Source: Geotalea sp. SG265 (lineage in GTDB: Bacteria > Desulfobacterota > Desulfuromonadia > Geobacterales > Geobacteraceae). From it: a stretch of DNA of 64,000 nucleotides. The translations under genes and the position numbers were made by a program. The stretch is from positions 44,454 to 108,453 of the forward strand of contig NZ_JAKZFT010000014.1 of assembly GCF_022808985.1 (NCBI RefSeq). Direction: 5' to 3'. The notes under the pieces were generated by a model. That model was not told the DNA's origin, searched no databases, and saw only the letters and a program-made list of their open reading frames with translations. The first letter of the stretch is position 1; each line of letters opens with the position of its first letter. This document shows, piece by piece, positions 8,555 to 16,979 of this stretch.

Positions 8555-11500
8555 ATGTTAAAAAGACTCACGTATCTATTAACATTGTCACTTGCCCTGC
8601 CGGCATTTGCCAATGCAGCAACATGGACGGTAAAGGCGACCTCCGCTCAGCCTGCAATGGGGAGTGTGACCCCAAGCGGATATCAAAACTATACCAGCAG
8701 TTCGGCAAAATCGTTCCAGATCACTCCAGCCACCGGCAATGATATTTCCAAGGTATTGTTGAACAACGTCAGTCTGGGGGCGGTCTCCACGGTCAGTGTC
8801 TCTCCCAGGTCCACCATGCAGACGATAATCGCTTATTTTGCCGCAAAGACGTTTCTGGTAACGGCCACGGCCAATGCCGGAGGCGGTGTCACCAGCGCCA
8901 CCAGCAACACGGTAGCCTATGGGAAATCCAAGTCTTTTAGCATCAAACCCAATGTGGGCTTTAAGATCCTGTCCGTAATAGATAATGATGTTCCGCAGAC
9001 AGTAACCAATACGGCCGGCATGACTTACACCATCGCCAGTTTTACGGCGCCGCACACGGTTGCGGTTACCTTCGCCAGTAACACGGCAAATGCGGGTCCG
9101 GACCAAAAGATCGTGCTTGGGGAAACAGCCAATCTGAGCGGAAGCGGGGATGGGACCGCCTTTGCCTGGGCCGTACTGTCGAAACCGTCCAATTCCATTG
9201 GAGGCACATTTACCGGTTCCGGAGCGAATGTAGGCTTCACTCCTGACGTGACCGGCATCTATGCCATCCAGCTCACGGTCAGCGACACCCTGGGCAATGG
9301 CGTCACCGATATCGTCGCCGTCAGCGCTTACGCAACCAACGCTCTGGATTCCAATCAGTGCGCCGGTTGTCACTATAGCAAAGACAATGCATTTACCGCC
9401 AGCTATCACTGGAACAATCATCTTGAAACCGGTCCTGAATTTACCGATCCGGGCACCGGAATAAACGGCGTACTCAATGCCAATACAAGCTATACCACCC
9501 TTGAAAATGGCGTCCAGGTCACCTGCTCCATTCGCTGCCATTTCAGGAACATCACCCAAAAGTCGGTGTATGGCTGCAGCGCCTGCCACTCCGATGGTCT
9601 GAAGGCGGGTGGTTCGTTCAAGAACGCCTCCTCGGCCCATAAGGAAAAAGTAGCCACCTACCAGAATACCTGCATGTACTGCCATACCGGCATCAGAGCA
9701 AACGGTACCGGTCATGGAGTGGTTCCCGCTGAGTTCTGGGGCAGCAAGCACTGGCAAAACAATTTCGAGTATGGCCCCGAATTTGCCAACCAACTGAATA
9801 CCACGGTCAGCGGCGGCATTGTCACTTCCGACGGTTCACATACCGATGAGTATCTCAATGCCAATGACAGTTACACCACAACGGAAAATGGCACAACCGT
9901 CACCTGCGCCTACCGCTGCCATTTCCGCCCCGGCATGGGTCCCTCACAAAATGTGGGAACGGTGCTGGCTAACGGCAAATCCACCGGCTACATAACCTAT
10001 ACGGACAGCACCGGCAAATATGGTCCTGCCAACACCGTCTATTCTCGTCCTGGTGGCGACGCATGCATGGCCTGTCACGATTCACACAACCCTGATACGG
10101 CCACAGCACAATCCACCTGCTACACCTGCCATGCCGGCGGCAATCACGGCTGGTCGGTGGCAGCCTTTGAGAAGTCGAGCCACTTTAACGGCACCTATGC
10201 CAAACTGGATGGCATGGATAAGGAATCGTGTCTTGCATGCCACAATGCCCATTCAACCGAAGCCACATTCGGCGCTTACAGCACCCTGACCCCCGTTGCA
10301 GCCACCGGTTGCCAGACCTGCCATACACCCGGCGCCCCTTATGGCATCTACAACGCCGACCAAACGGGTAAAGCACCCCATGTCCAGACCGGCACAGCCG
10401 ATGCCGGCGGCTACTACCCGACTGCATCCTACATCACGAAAGGGGGCGCGACCTGCGCCAGCTGCCATTATCACAACAACAGTGTCAACGCCGGATGGGC
10501 CGAAGGTGGCCACGGCAAAGTCGATGCACCTGCATTTGTCAGCAATGCAACCCACAACTGGAACGGCCAAGGCACTGACGGCGTCAATTACCAAGTCTCA
10601 CCCCAGAAGACCAACTGCATCCGCTGCCACAGCTCCCGCGGATTTGCCCAGTTCTGGGATTCCGGTTTCAGCAACATCGACAAGGTCTATCTTGACCCGG
10701 TCGCCAAGACCCTGGACAAGGCCAGCGCGCCGCTCACCTGCGACGGCTGCCATTCCGGCGCGAAAGGTGTCAGGGGTGCCGTACGACCGATGCCCACAGG
10801 CTTCACCAAGGTGAAATCTTTCTATGGTTACAGCAATGCCACCATTGCTGGGGCAAAAATGACTACGTCACTGGAATTTACCGACAACAAGAATTCGAAC
10901 ATCTGCCTCCCCTGCCACAGCCAGCGTGCTGCAGGAACGGGCATCAAAGCGCTGTTTGCCCAGGGTGCCTTCAAGCAGTACTCCGTCGGTACCGCCATGT
11001 ATCCCCACGAGGCACAACCTGCCGCCATCGTTGACGGCAAGGGCGGTTACGAGTTTGCTTCCGCCCAGGGATACCAGGACCGTATGCGTCATATCCGCAT
11101 CGGCAACTATGGCACCGGCACCGGCTACAACAACACCGGCATCACCTCCGGTAACTGCGCCGGCTGTCATATGACTTCAGAAAAAACACATGCACTTGAA
11201 GCAGTAACCGAAGATGCAACAACGGGACAGATCAACGGCATCGCCACCACCCTCTGCTCCAACTGCCATCCGGTGGCCTTCACCTACCAGGACATCCAGA
11301 AGAAGAAGGATGCATTCAATGCTTCTGTTGCAGCACTCGGCAAACTGCTGGTACAGAAAGGCTTCACCCAGGACGGCGTCAATGTCCTGCCGGAGCGCAA
11401 GGCCTTCGACATGAGCCTCGGCACCAAGGACAACGCCATTGCCGAAAAGAACATCGGCGCCTGGTTCAACTGGTACCTTTTCAAGACCGCCGACTCGGCC

Positions 11501-13144
11501 GCCTACGTTCACAACCCGGCCTATTCCAGGCGGCTCATCAACGACTCCATCGACTGGCTGGATGACCATGTCATAAACGACTCGGCAGCAGCAACGATCC
11601 AGAACCTGGCCACCGCCGGAACCATCACCGCTGCAGAGAAAGACCTGGCAGTGGCCCAGTTGAACAACCCCGGCTGCATGGGCTGCCACTTCGGTACCGG
11701 CAGCACCCTCGGCGCCGAAGCAGTACCCGGCATCGAGCAGGCACCACACTTCAACACCAATGGCGCTCTGGTCCCCGGTCAGACCTTCACCCAGGCCCAG
11801 TATGTGGTGCCGAACACACAATGCAACTACTGCCACGGCTACGGCCACGGCACCGACAGTCCGGGCAGCACCGTCATCACCGAGTATGCCGCTTCCGGCC
11901 ATGGTAGCATCGATGGTATGGCCTGGACCGACTACGACTTCAAGACCCACCAGGGCTGCGTCCAGTGTCACACCACCAAAGGTTTCGTTGACAACGTCGG
12001 CGCAGCCTTTGCCGCCGGCACCGCCGCACCAAGTATAAATGCCTATGGTATTACCGGCGATGCCACCAAGCAGGTACTGGGCTGCAACGCCTGCCACAGC
12101 AGCACCGCCTGGAAGACCAGTATCCGCAACAGCGGCGCCGTCACCGCACCCATGGGTGTGGGCGGCAATACCCCGAAAGCGGTCATGAACTTTGCCGACG
12201 TGGGTGAATCCAACGTCTGTATCCTTTGCCATGCTTCACGGGAGAACGGTGAATCACTTGTCGCCGGCAACCCGACCAACGCAGCAGGCAAAGGCTTCAC
12301 CAACCCGCACTATCTGGGCGCTGCCGCAGTGTTCTACGGCAAAGGCGGCTTCAAGTTCTACACCTCCGGTGTCCGCTACAATGAATACGGCGCCGCCGGA
12401 AAAGTGGGCAAAAATGCCAACTGGAGCCATGGCCGTCTCGGCATGGATAACTACAGCAGCAGTGGCAATAATGACTTGGCCGGGGTGTCGAACGACACGG
12501 GCAACAAGGGGCAATGCGTTGCCTGCCACCTTGGGCCTAAAAACACTCATACATTCGGGGCTGCCGAAGTAGCTAATGCCACCATGGCAGGGGCTACCAA
12601 TCTTGTCAGTGACAAACCCATGACCCGCACCTGCTACGGCTGCCACAAAGCCAATGCGGATTCACCCGTGGCAAGCATCGAGCAGTTCATCGACGAGGAG
12701 AAGGAGATCTGGTACCGCATGTTCGACTTCTTCAAATGGCAACTGGCCCAGTACAACATCATTTACGCCGACGCCTATCCATACTTCTCCGGCAGCTTCG
12801 ATGTGACGGTCGGCACCACCTTCGGCGGCGCCGGCATCGTCGACAACAACAAGACCCGCGGTGCAGCCATGAACCTGAAGCTCCTTCTTGCCGAGAAGGG
12901 TTCCCATGTTCATAACCGCGCATTCGGCCGCGCTCTCATCGCTGACTCCATCGTCTATCTGCAGAAGGGCGACGTTGGCGATCGGACCGTGGTTTACCCT
13001 GACCAGAACCAGGTAATCAAGTTCTCCGATTACTCGGCTGCTCGTCCGACGAGCTATCCTGGCCAGGTCGGACCCGATGTCAGCATTACCACACTGAAAT
13101 CATACCTGACCAGATCTGGCACTGGTGGCTACACCCGCAGATAG
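8555..13144 (+). CDS. Giant multiheme cytochrome, 20 CXXCH plus two CX3CH, with N-terminal PKD-like domains
   Basis: 1529 aa. The signal peptide ends near ANA (about residue 21). Residues about 22-265 are haem-free beta-sandwich sequence, with a repeat-type module and then a PKD-like domain (NAGPDQKIVLGETANLSGSG ... YAIQLTVSD). From about 268 on there are twenty CXXCH motifs (first CAGCH, last CYGCH) plus CSIRCH and CAYRCH (CX3CH), each of the latter following a similar YTT(L/T)ENG..VTC stretch. The segments around CASCHYHNNS...CIRCHSSRGF and CNYCHGYGHG...CVQCHTTKGF are an internal duplication. An intrinsic terminator follows the stop. Probably an outer-surface electron conduit; substrate unknown. 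Confidence 0.93.
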   Translation: MLKRLTYLLTLSLALPAFANAATWTVKATSAQPAMGSVTPSGYQNYTSSSAKSFQITPATGNDISKVLLNNVSLGAVSTVSVSPRSTMQTIIAYFAAKTFLVTATANAGGGVTSATSNTVAYGKSKSFSIKPNVGFKILSVIDNDVPQTVTNTAGMTYTIASFTAPHTVAVTFASNTANAGPDQKIVLGETANLSGSGDGTAFAWAVLSKPSNSIGGTFTGSGANVGFTPDVTGIYAIQLTVSDTLGNGVTDIVAVSAYATNALDSNQCAGCHYSKDNAFTASYHWNNHLETGPEFTDPGTGINGVLNANTSYTTLENGVQVTCSIRCHFRNITQKSVYGCSACHSDGLKAGGSFKNASSAHKEKVATYQNTCMYCHTGIRANGTGHGVVPAEFWGSKHWQNNFEYGPEFANQLNTTVSGGIVTSDGSHTDEYLNANDSYTTTENGTTVTCAYRCHFRPGMGPSQNVGTVLANGKSTGYITYTDSTGKYGPANTVYSRPGGDACMACHDSHNPDTATAQSTCYTCHAGGNHGWSVAAFEKSSHFNGTYAKLDGMDKESCLACHNAHSTEATFGAYSTLTPVAATGCQTCHTPGAPYGIYNADQTGKAPHVQTGTADAGGYYPTASYITKGGATCASCHYHNNSVNAGWAEGGHGKVDAPAFVSNATHNWNGQGTDGVNYQVSPQKTNCIRCHSSRGFAQFWDSGFSNIDKVYLDPVAKTLDKASAPLTCDGCHSGAKGVRGAVRPMPTGFTKVKSFYGYSNATIAGAKMTTSLEFTDNKNSNICLPCHSQRAAGTGIKALFAQGAFKQYSVGTAMYPHEAQPAAIVDGKGGYEFASAQGYQDRMRHIRIGNYGTGTGYNNTGITSGNCAGCHMTSEKTHALEAVTEDATTGQINGIATTLCSNCHPVAFTYQDIQKKKDAFNASVAALGKLLVQKGFTQDGVNVLPERKAFDMSLGTKDNAIAEKNIGAWFNWYLFKTADSAAYVHNPAYSRRLINDSIDWLDDHVINDSAAATIQNLATAGTITAAEKDLAVAQLNNPGCMGCHFGTGSTLGAEAVPGIEQAPHFNTNGALVPGQTFTQAQYVVPNTQCNYCHGYGHGTDSPGSTVITEYAASGHGSIDGMAWTDYDFKTHQGCVQCHTTKGFVDNVGAAFAAGTAAPSINAYGITGDATKQVLGCNACHSSTAWKTSIRNSGAVTAPMGVGGNTPKAVMNFADVGESNVCILCHASRENGESLVAGNPTNAAGKGFTNPHYLGAAAVFYGKGGFKFYTSGVRYNEYGAAGKVGKNANWSHGRLGMDNYSSSGNNDLAGVSNDTGNKGQCVACHLGPKNTHTFGAAEVANATMAGATNLVSDKPMTRTCYGCHKANADSPVASIEQFIDEEKEIWYRMFDFFKWQLAQYNIIYADAYPYFSGSFDVTVGTTFGGAGIVDNNKTRGAAMNLKLLLAEKGSHVHNRAFGRALIADSIVYLQKGDVGDRTVVYPDQNQVIKFSDYSAARPTSYPGQVGPDVSITTLKSYLTRSGTGGYTRR

Positions 13145-13169
13145 TTCAATGATAAAGCTGTATACCTTG

Positions 13170-13201
13170 CCCCCGCTTCCCTCGAAGCGGGGGTTTTTTT
13201 T
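13170..13201 (+). terminator. Intrinsic terminator after the giant cytochrome
   Basis: Stem CCCCCGCTT / AAGCGGGGG with a six-base loop, followed by eight T residues. It starts 26 bases after the stop of the 1529-aa cytochrome gene and separates that operon from the second tetraheme gene. Confidence 0.93.
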
Positions 13202-13265
13202 ATATTCAACGTCCCAACCTGCAAATTCATAAGCCATCCGTCTTTCCCCATACCTTTCCCATCAC

Positions 13266-13294
13266 CTTCACTCTCAGGACAAATACTATATAAT
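13266..13294 (+). promoter_or_regulatory. Possible sigma-70 promoter of the second tetraheme cytochrome
   Basis: A perfect TATAAT lies at 13289-13294, with a weak -35 (TTCACT at 13267, spacer 16). It sits downstream of the terminator and about 100 bases before the cytochrome start. The -10 is convincing and the -35 is not. Confidence 0.35.
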
Positions 13295-13396
13295 TGACAA
13301 GTGTGGGTACCTAACGCAAGGAAGGGGGCACATTCAAAGAAGGCAGTTACGCAGCAGACGATCAAGAGGGTACCTTTGCCAACGAAAGGAGCGCCT

Positions 13397-14137
13397 ATGA
13401 GGATCTTGAACTTGCTGATGATAGCTGTGGTAGCAACAAGTACTGCACCGGCGGACGCCTTTGCCGGGGTGGCTTCGGGTACGGGAATCGCCCTGTCAAA
13501 GCATGATATCAATACCCTGGCGGGCGCTGCCCGAGACGACCAGCAACGCATTTGCGCCTTCTGCCATACCCCTCACCACGCCATGGACCCCAGCGCCCAA
13601 GACTACATGCCCCTCTGGTCCCACAACCTGACCCAACAGAACTACATCTCTTACAAATCCCCCACCATCGAGGTGGATGCCAGGAACATCACCGATCCGC
13701 TGGCGGGACCCAGCCGCCTTTGCATGAGCTGCCACGACGGCATCATTGCCGCTGACCAGCACTATGGAGATATGGCCACGGGGACGAAGTTTCTCACCGG
13801 TGACAGCTTTACACCGGAGGCAAATATGGCCATTGGTGCCTCAGGCGATCTGACCCGGGATCATCCTATCGGTTTCGATTACACGAAGGTAGCCGGTGCC
13901 GGAGCAAACGCGGATGGCACAGACAAACGCATTTTCGCGGCTGACGGCACTTTGACGTTCAGGGGAAATCCGGCGGTGCTGGTGAGGGATCAACTGTATC
14001 AGGGAAGGATCATGACCTGCGCCACCTGCCATGATGTGCATAACCGGGACAACAATAACGGTGGCGCGGATAAAAACTACTTCGTTTATGCGCCCCTCAA
14101 GGATTCACAGCTCTGCCTGACCTGCCATGACAAGTAG
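13397..14137 (+). CDS. Tetraheme c-type cytochrome, paralogue of the 7.7-kb gene
   Basis: 246 aa from the ATG at 13397 (gaaaggagcg just upstream; signal peptide MRILNLLMIAVVATS...AFA). Four motifs: CAFCH, CMSCH, CATCH and CLTCH at the extreme C-terminus, at positions like those of the gene at 7696. The shared words SKHDINTLA, FCHTPHHAMDP, LWSHNLTQ, GPSRLCMSCHDG and MTCATCHDVHNRDNNN show a paralogue pair flanking the giant cytochrome. It has its own upstream terminator and probable promoter, so it can be expressed apart from the sigma-54-linked copy. Confidence 0.92.
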   Translation: MRILNLLMIAVVATSTAPADAFAGVASGTGIALSKHDINTLAGAARDDQQRICAFCHTPHHAMDPSAQDYMPLWSHNLTQQNYISYKSPTIEVDARNITDPLAGPSRLCMSCHDGIIAADQHYGDMATGTKFLTGDSFTPEANMAIGASGDLTRDHPIGFDYTKVAGAGANADGTDKRIFAADGTLTFRGNPAVLVRDQLYQGRIMTCATCHDVHNRDNNNGGADKNYFVYAPLKDSQLCLTCHDK

Positions 14138-14200
14138 CAGCGGGACATGGCCATTGCACCCACCCCATCCATCGTACCTGAGATTGTTGTAGTTACAGAT

Positions 14201-14239
14201 AAAAAATCCCCGGCGTATTCTAAGGGGTATACGCCGGGG
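14201..14239 (-). terminator. Intrinsic terminator for the minus-strand lipoprotein/ccsA operon
   Basis: The 11-bp arms CCCCGGCGTAT and ATACGCCGGGG form a stem. On the minus strand the stem is followed by an ATTTTTT tract. It lies between convergent genes and probably serves the minus-strand transcript ending at 14276. Confidence 0.85.
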
Positions 14240-14275
14240 CAAAAGAAATAGAGCAAAGCTTATGGGGGTCTTTGT

Positions 14276-14773
14276 CTATTTCAACACTGCGTTTTTCTTG
14301 GTTTTCTCGTAATCTTCACGATAGGCGGCAAGGGCAACCTCGAAACGGCCGTCATGGACACTGAGCACATAGGCCATCCGGTACTGTATATCGCGCCTGG
14401 CATCTTTAATCTCGCCGGTTTTAAGGTCGCTATAGGTGTAATCCCAGTTTTCTTCGGTGAATACAACCGCCCTGCCCCGCTCGGGCTTCTCCAGACCTTT
14501 TACGGAGATGGATTTGACCTTGGCCATCATCCGCACATTGTGGCTCTTTAATCCGGCAATCAATTCTCCGATCGTTTCCTTATCCCGAGGTGAATCAAGC
14601 TCCCCCATGATGCCCGCATCCCCGGCAGCGTAAGCTTTTATCAGCCGATCATCGTATGCCTGAATCACCGGCAGGAAATCTTCGGCTTTCATGGTCTCCA
14701 TGTCGGTCCTTTTACAGCCGGCGGCAACCAGCAGCATCAAGAGCAGCATTATTATGTTACGGGTACGAGCCAT
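14276..14773 (-). CDS. Small lipoprotein of unknown function
   Basis: 165 aa with a type II signal peptide and lipobox VAAGC (Cys20). The mature part (AEDFLPVIQAYDDRLIKAYAAGD ... WDYTYSDLKTGEIKDARRDIQYRMAYVLSV) looks like a small alpha+beta cystatin/NTF2-like domain, without catalytic residues I can identify. It starts 11 bases downstream of the ccsA stop, so it belongs to the haem-lyase operon. A role in cytochrome maturation or outer-membrane assembly is possible by position only. Confidence 0.7.
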   Translation of the reverse strand: MARTRNIIMLLLMLLVAAGCKRTDMETMKAEDFLPVIQAYDDRLIKAYAAGDAGIMGELDSPRDKETIGELIAGLKSHNVRMMAKVKSISVKGLEKPERGRAVVFTEENWDYTYSDLKTGEIKDARRDIQYRMAYVLSVHDGRFEVALAAYREDYEKTKKNAVLK

Positions 14774-14784
14774 GGCAAAACCTG

Positions 14785-15612
14785 CTAGAGAAAGATATTA
14801 TGGGAGTTGACAAAAATATAGGGCACGCAGAAAAAGGCGAACAGTACCGAGCCGAGAGCAGCGACGGACATCCACGCCATTCTGTTCCCCTTCCAGCCAT
14901 GAATGGTGATCAGGTGATAGAAAATGCCGTAGGTCAGCCAGGAAATCAGGGACCAGGTCTCAATGGGATCCCAGCTCCAGTAGCTGCCGAAAGCCACGTT
15001 TGCCCAGACCGATCCCGAAACGAGCATGACGGTGTGATTGAGAAAGCCCAGAGTGACGAATTTCCGGTTCAGTTCCTCGTTGACGGGATTCACGGGAAAC
15101 CGTCTGAGCAGCCGGCTGTCCCGTCCCTTTTCTTTCATGATGTAAGCAGCGGCCAGCACACAGGAAATCAGGTACGAGCCAAAGGTAAGCTTTGCCGTCA
15201 AGACATGCACCACGAGCCAGGAACTGTCCAGCATAGGGGAGAGAGCTACCGGGTCCTTGACGGAAAGGGCACCGAACCCCATGAAAAGGAACACTGTCGG
15301 CAGAATGAAAATACCGAGTATGCGCACCTTCGGGTACTTCCACTGGGCCAGCAGAAAGATGATCATGGCGATGATGCTGTTCGAGGAGGCCACCTCATAG
15401 AGGTTTATGTACGGGCCGTGTTTCACCTGTACCCAGCGCACCGCCACCCAGACAAGATGGAGGGCTACACCGGCAATGCTCAGGCGAACCCCCATGGGGA
15501 TCCAGCGTTCCTTGTCGAAAATGACGCCGAACATGATCGGCAGCCACGATGCCAGGTAGAGGAAAATCACCCCCCAGAAAATCACCCGCTGATATGTTAT
15601 CAGACCCGTCAT
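14785..15612 (-). CDS. ccsA: CcsA/ResC-type cytochrome c biogenesis protein
   Basis: 275 aa from the ATG at 15612, chosen because it overlaps the resB stop (TAATG) and begins MTGLITYQRV; the upstream in-frame codons lie inside resB. About eight hydrophobic segments. The haem-handling WWD-type motif reads GSYWSWDPIETWSLISWLTYG, and conserved His residues flank it (VVHVLTAKL, FLNHTV, FYHLITIHGW). With ResB it forms the system II synthetase that exports haem and attaches it to CXXCH cysteines. It sits immediately downstream of a cytochrome with unusual CX3CH and CX4CH motifs, suggesting a dedicated ligase. Confidence 0.9.
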   Translation of the reverse strand: MTGLITYQRVIFWGVIFLYLASWLPIMFGVIFDKERWIPMGVRLSIAGVALHLVWVAVRWVQVKHGPYINLYEVASSNSIIAMIIFLLAQWKYPKVRILGIFILPTVFLFMGFGALSVKDPVALSPMLDSSWLVVHVLTAKLTFGSYLISCVLAAAYIMKEKGRDSRLLRRFPVNPVNEELNRKFVTLGFLNHTVMLVSGSVWANVAFGSYWSWDPIETWSLISWLTYGIFYHLITIHGWKGNRMAWMSVAALGSVLFAFFCVPYIFVNSHNIFL

Positions 15613-16910
15613 TATCCCAATTTCTCCTTCATATCGTGAAACTCGTCGAGAAACATGTTCCGCCACCGTCCCCAGCCGACGATTTCCAGGATATCAGTGC
15701 CGTCCCGGCTCACCCTCCGCGCCCAGATCTCCCGTGGGTCGAAGAGCCCCATTACCGCAATTCCCAGGATCGCCAGGATGAAGCCGGTGAAGATAACCGG
15801 CACCGCCCGGTCGTAGACGACCAGAAGACCGGTCCATTTGTTAACCGCTTCAAGCCGTATCAGAAAGTCATCGGCCTTGAGTGTCTGACCGATGGCGATG
15901 GGCCCCTTGTAGACCACTTCGTTCCGGTCATGAACTTCCATCTCCAGAGAACGGTCAGCGGCATGATAATCGATCTTCGCCTGAAAGGGGGTACCGGGCA
16001 GAGAGAAGATGGCATTACTGCCGTTTCGGGACTGGAGATTGACGTAACCTGCAACAGACTCGGGTGCCCCCGGACTGGTAACGACGAAAAGCGCGGCAGG
16101 ACCGACAAAATCCGATTGATACATCTTCAGCCCGTGAAAATACAAGGGATCGTTCATGGTCAGGGTCTTGTGTACTTCCTCCCCAGATTTATGATCCATA
16201 ACGGCAACCGCACTGGTAACAATGTTCATTTTGCCGTTTCTGTGCTCTTCCGTGCCGTCCAGGCGCAGGGTCACATCCTGCAAATGACCGGGAAAGAAAA
16301 TGCCCTTGTTTTTCTGCGCATATGCCTGGTCGTTCTCCGGGACCTCCTGCCCCGCACCCAATTCCATATAGCCGTTGAACCGTGACAAGCCGCTGATCAG
16401 CGCCCCTACCAGCAGGACAACCAATCCCAGGTGGAGGATCGTCCCCCCCCAGATACCGAGCCAGCCCTTGCGCCCATAGATTTCATCTGTGCCCTGCTTC
16501 AACACATACCCTCTACCGCGTAGCACCGCTTCGAATCGGTCGAGACGTTCACGGCTGAAAGCGGTCTCATCAAGGGTGAAATAGCTGACTGCCTCATGGC
16601 TATAACGATGGAGCCCCCGCGCTTTTACCAGGGTGGTCCTGGCCAGATCCCAGGTAACAAGGGCCATATTGAGAAACAAACAGCTGAAAATACACAGGAA
16701 CCACCACGAGGTATAGACATGATGGAAACCTCCGACCAGAACCGCCTTCCCTACCAAAGGATGAGCCTGCTGCCACTCCTGGATTGCAGCCGGGGAGACC
16801 CTCCCAGTTTGCGGCAAAAGATTGCCCGCCATGATCACCGGGATCAGGAGGATCATCAGCCCCATGGAGAGCCGGAGGGATTTTATGCACTGGAGTGACT
16901 TTTTCAGCAT
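15612..16910 (-). CDS. resB: ResB/Ccs1-type cytochrome c biogenesis protein
   Basis: 432 aa. Transmembrane segments are near residues 15-30, 65-85 and 150-170, and a last one lies after a large periplasmic domain (FTGFILAILGIAVMGLF). The typical ResB wording is present: SWWFLCIFSCLFLNMALVTW, WGGTILHLGLVVLLVGALIS and DPLYFHGLKMYQSDF. It is the partner of CcsA in the system II haem-attachment complex, with which it overlaps by one base. It lies 70 bases after the 1319-aa cytochrome gene with only a hairpin between them. Confidence 0.92.
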   Translation of the reverse strand: MLKKSLQCIKSLRLSMGLMILLIPVIMAGNLLPQTGRVSPAAIQEWQQAHPLVGKAVLVGGFHHVYTSWWFLCIFSCLFLNMALVTWDLARTTLVKARGLHRYSHEAVSYFTLDETAFSRERLDRFEAVLRGRGYVLKQGTDEIYGRKGWLGIWGGTILHLGLVVLLVGALISGLSRFNGYMELGAGQEVPENDQAYAQKNKGIFFPGHLQDVTLRLDGTEEHRNGKMNIVTSAVAVMDHKSGEEVHKTLTMNDPLYFHGLKMYQSDFVGPAALFVVTSPGAPESVAGYVNLQSRNGSNAIFSLPGTPFQAKIDYHAADRSLEMEVHDRNEVVYKGPIAIGQTLKADDFLIRLEAVNKWTGLLVVYDRAVPVIFTGFILAILGIAVMGLFDPREIWARRVSRDGTDILEIVGWGRWRNMFLDEFHDMKEKLG

Positions 16911-16932
16911 GTGCTTTTCGTCGGAACCCCCA

Positions 16933-16961
16933 GGGCAGCCGGAGTGTGCTCCCCGGCTGCC
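16933..16961 (-). other. GC-rich hairpin between the cytochrome and resB
   Basis: GGCAGCCGG and CCGGCTGCC form a 9-bp perfect stem around a short loop. On the minus strand no T-run follows, so it is probably not a full terminator. It may stabilise the cytochrome mRNA or lower expression of resB/ccsA relative to the cytochrome. Confidence 0.5.
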
Positions 16962-16979
16962 GTGCCTGTCAGTTTACAG

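Noticed and set aside
14656..16385. Long plus-strand frames opposite ccsA and resB
   Set aside because: Their translations are His/Gln/Pro-rich and without domains, as expected of antisense membrane-protein genes.
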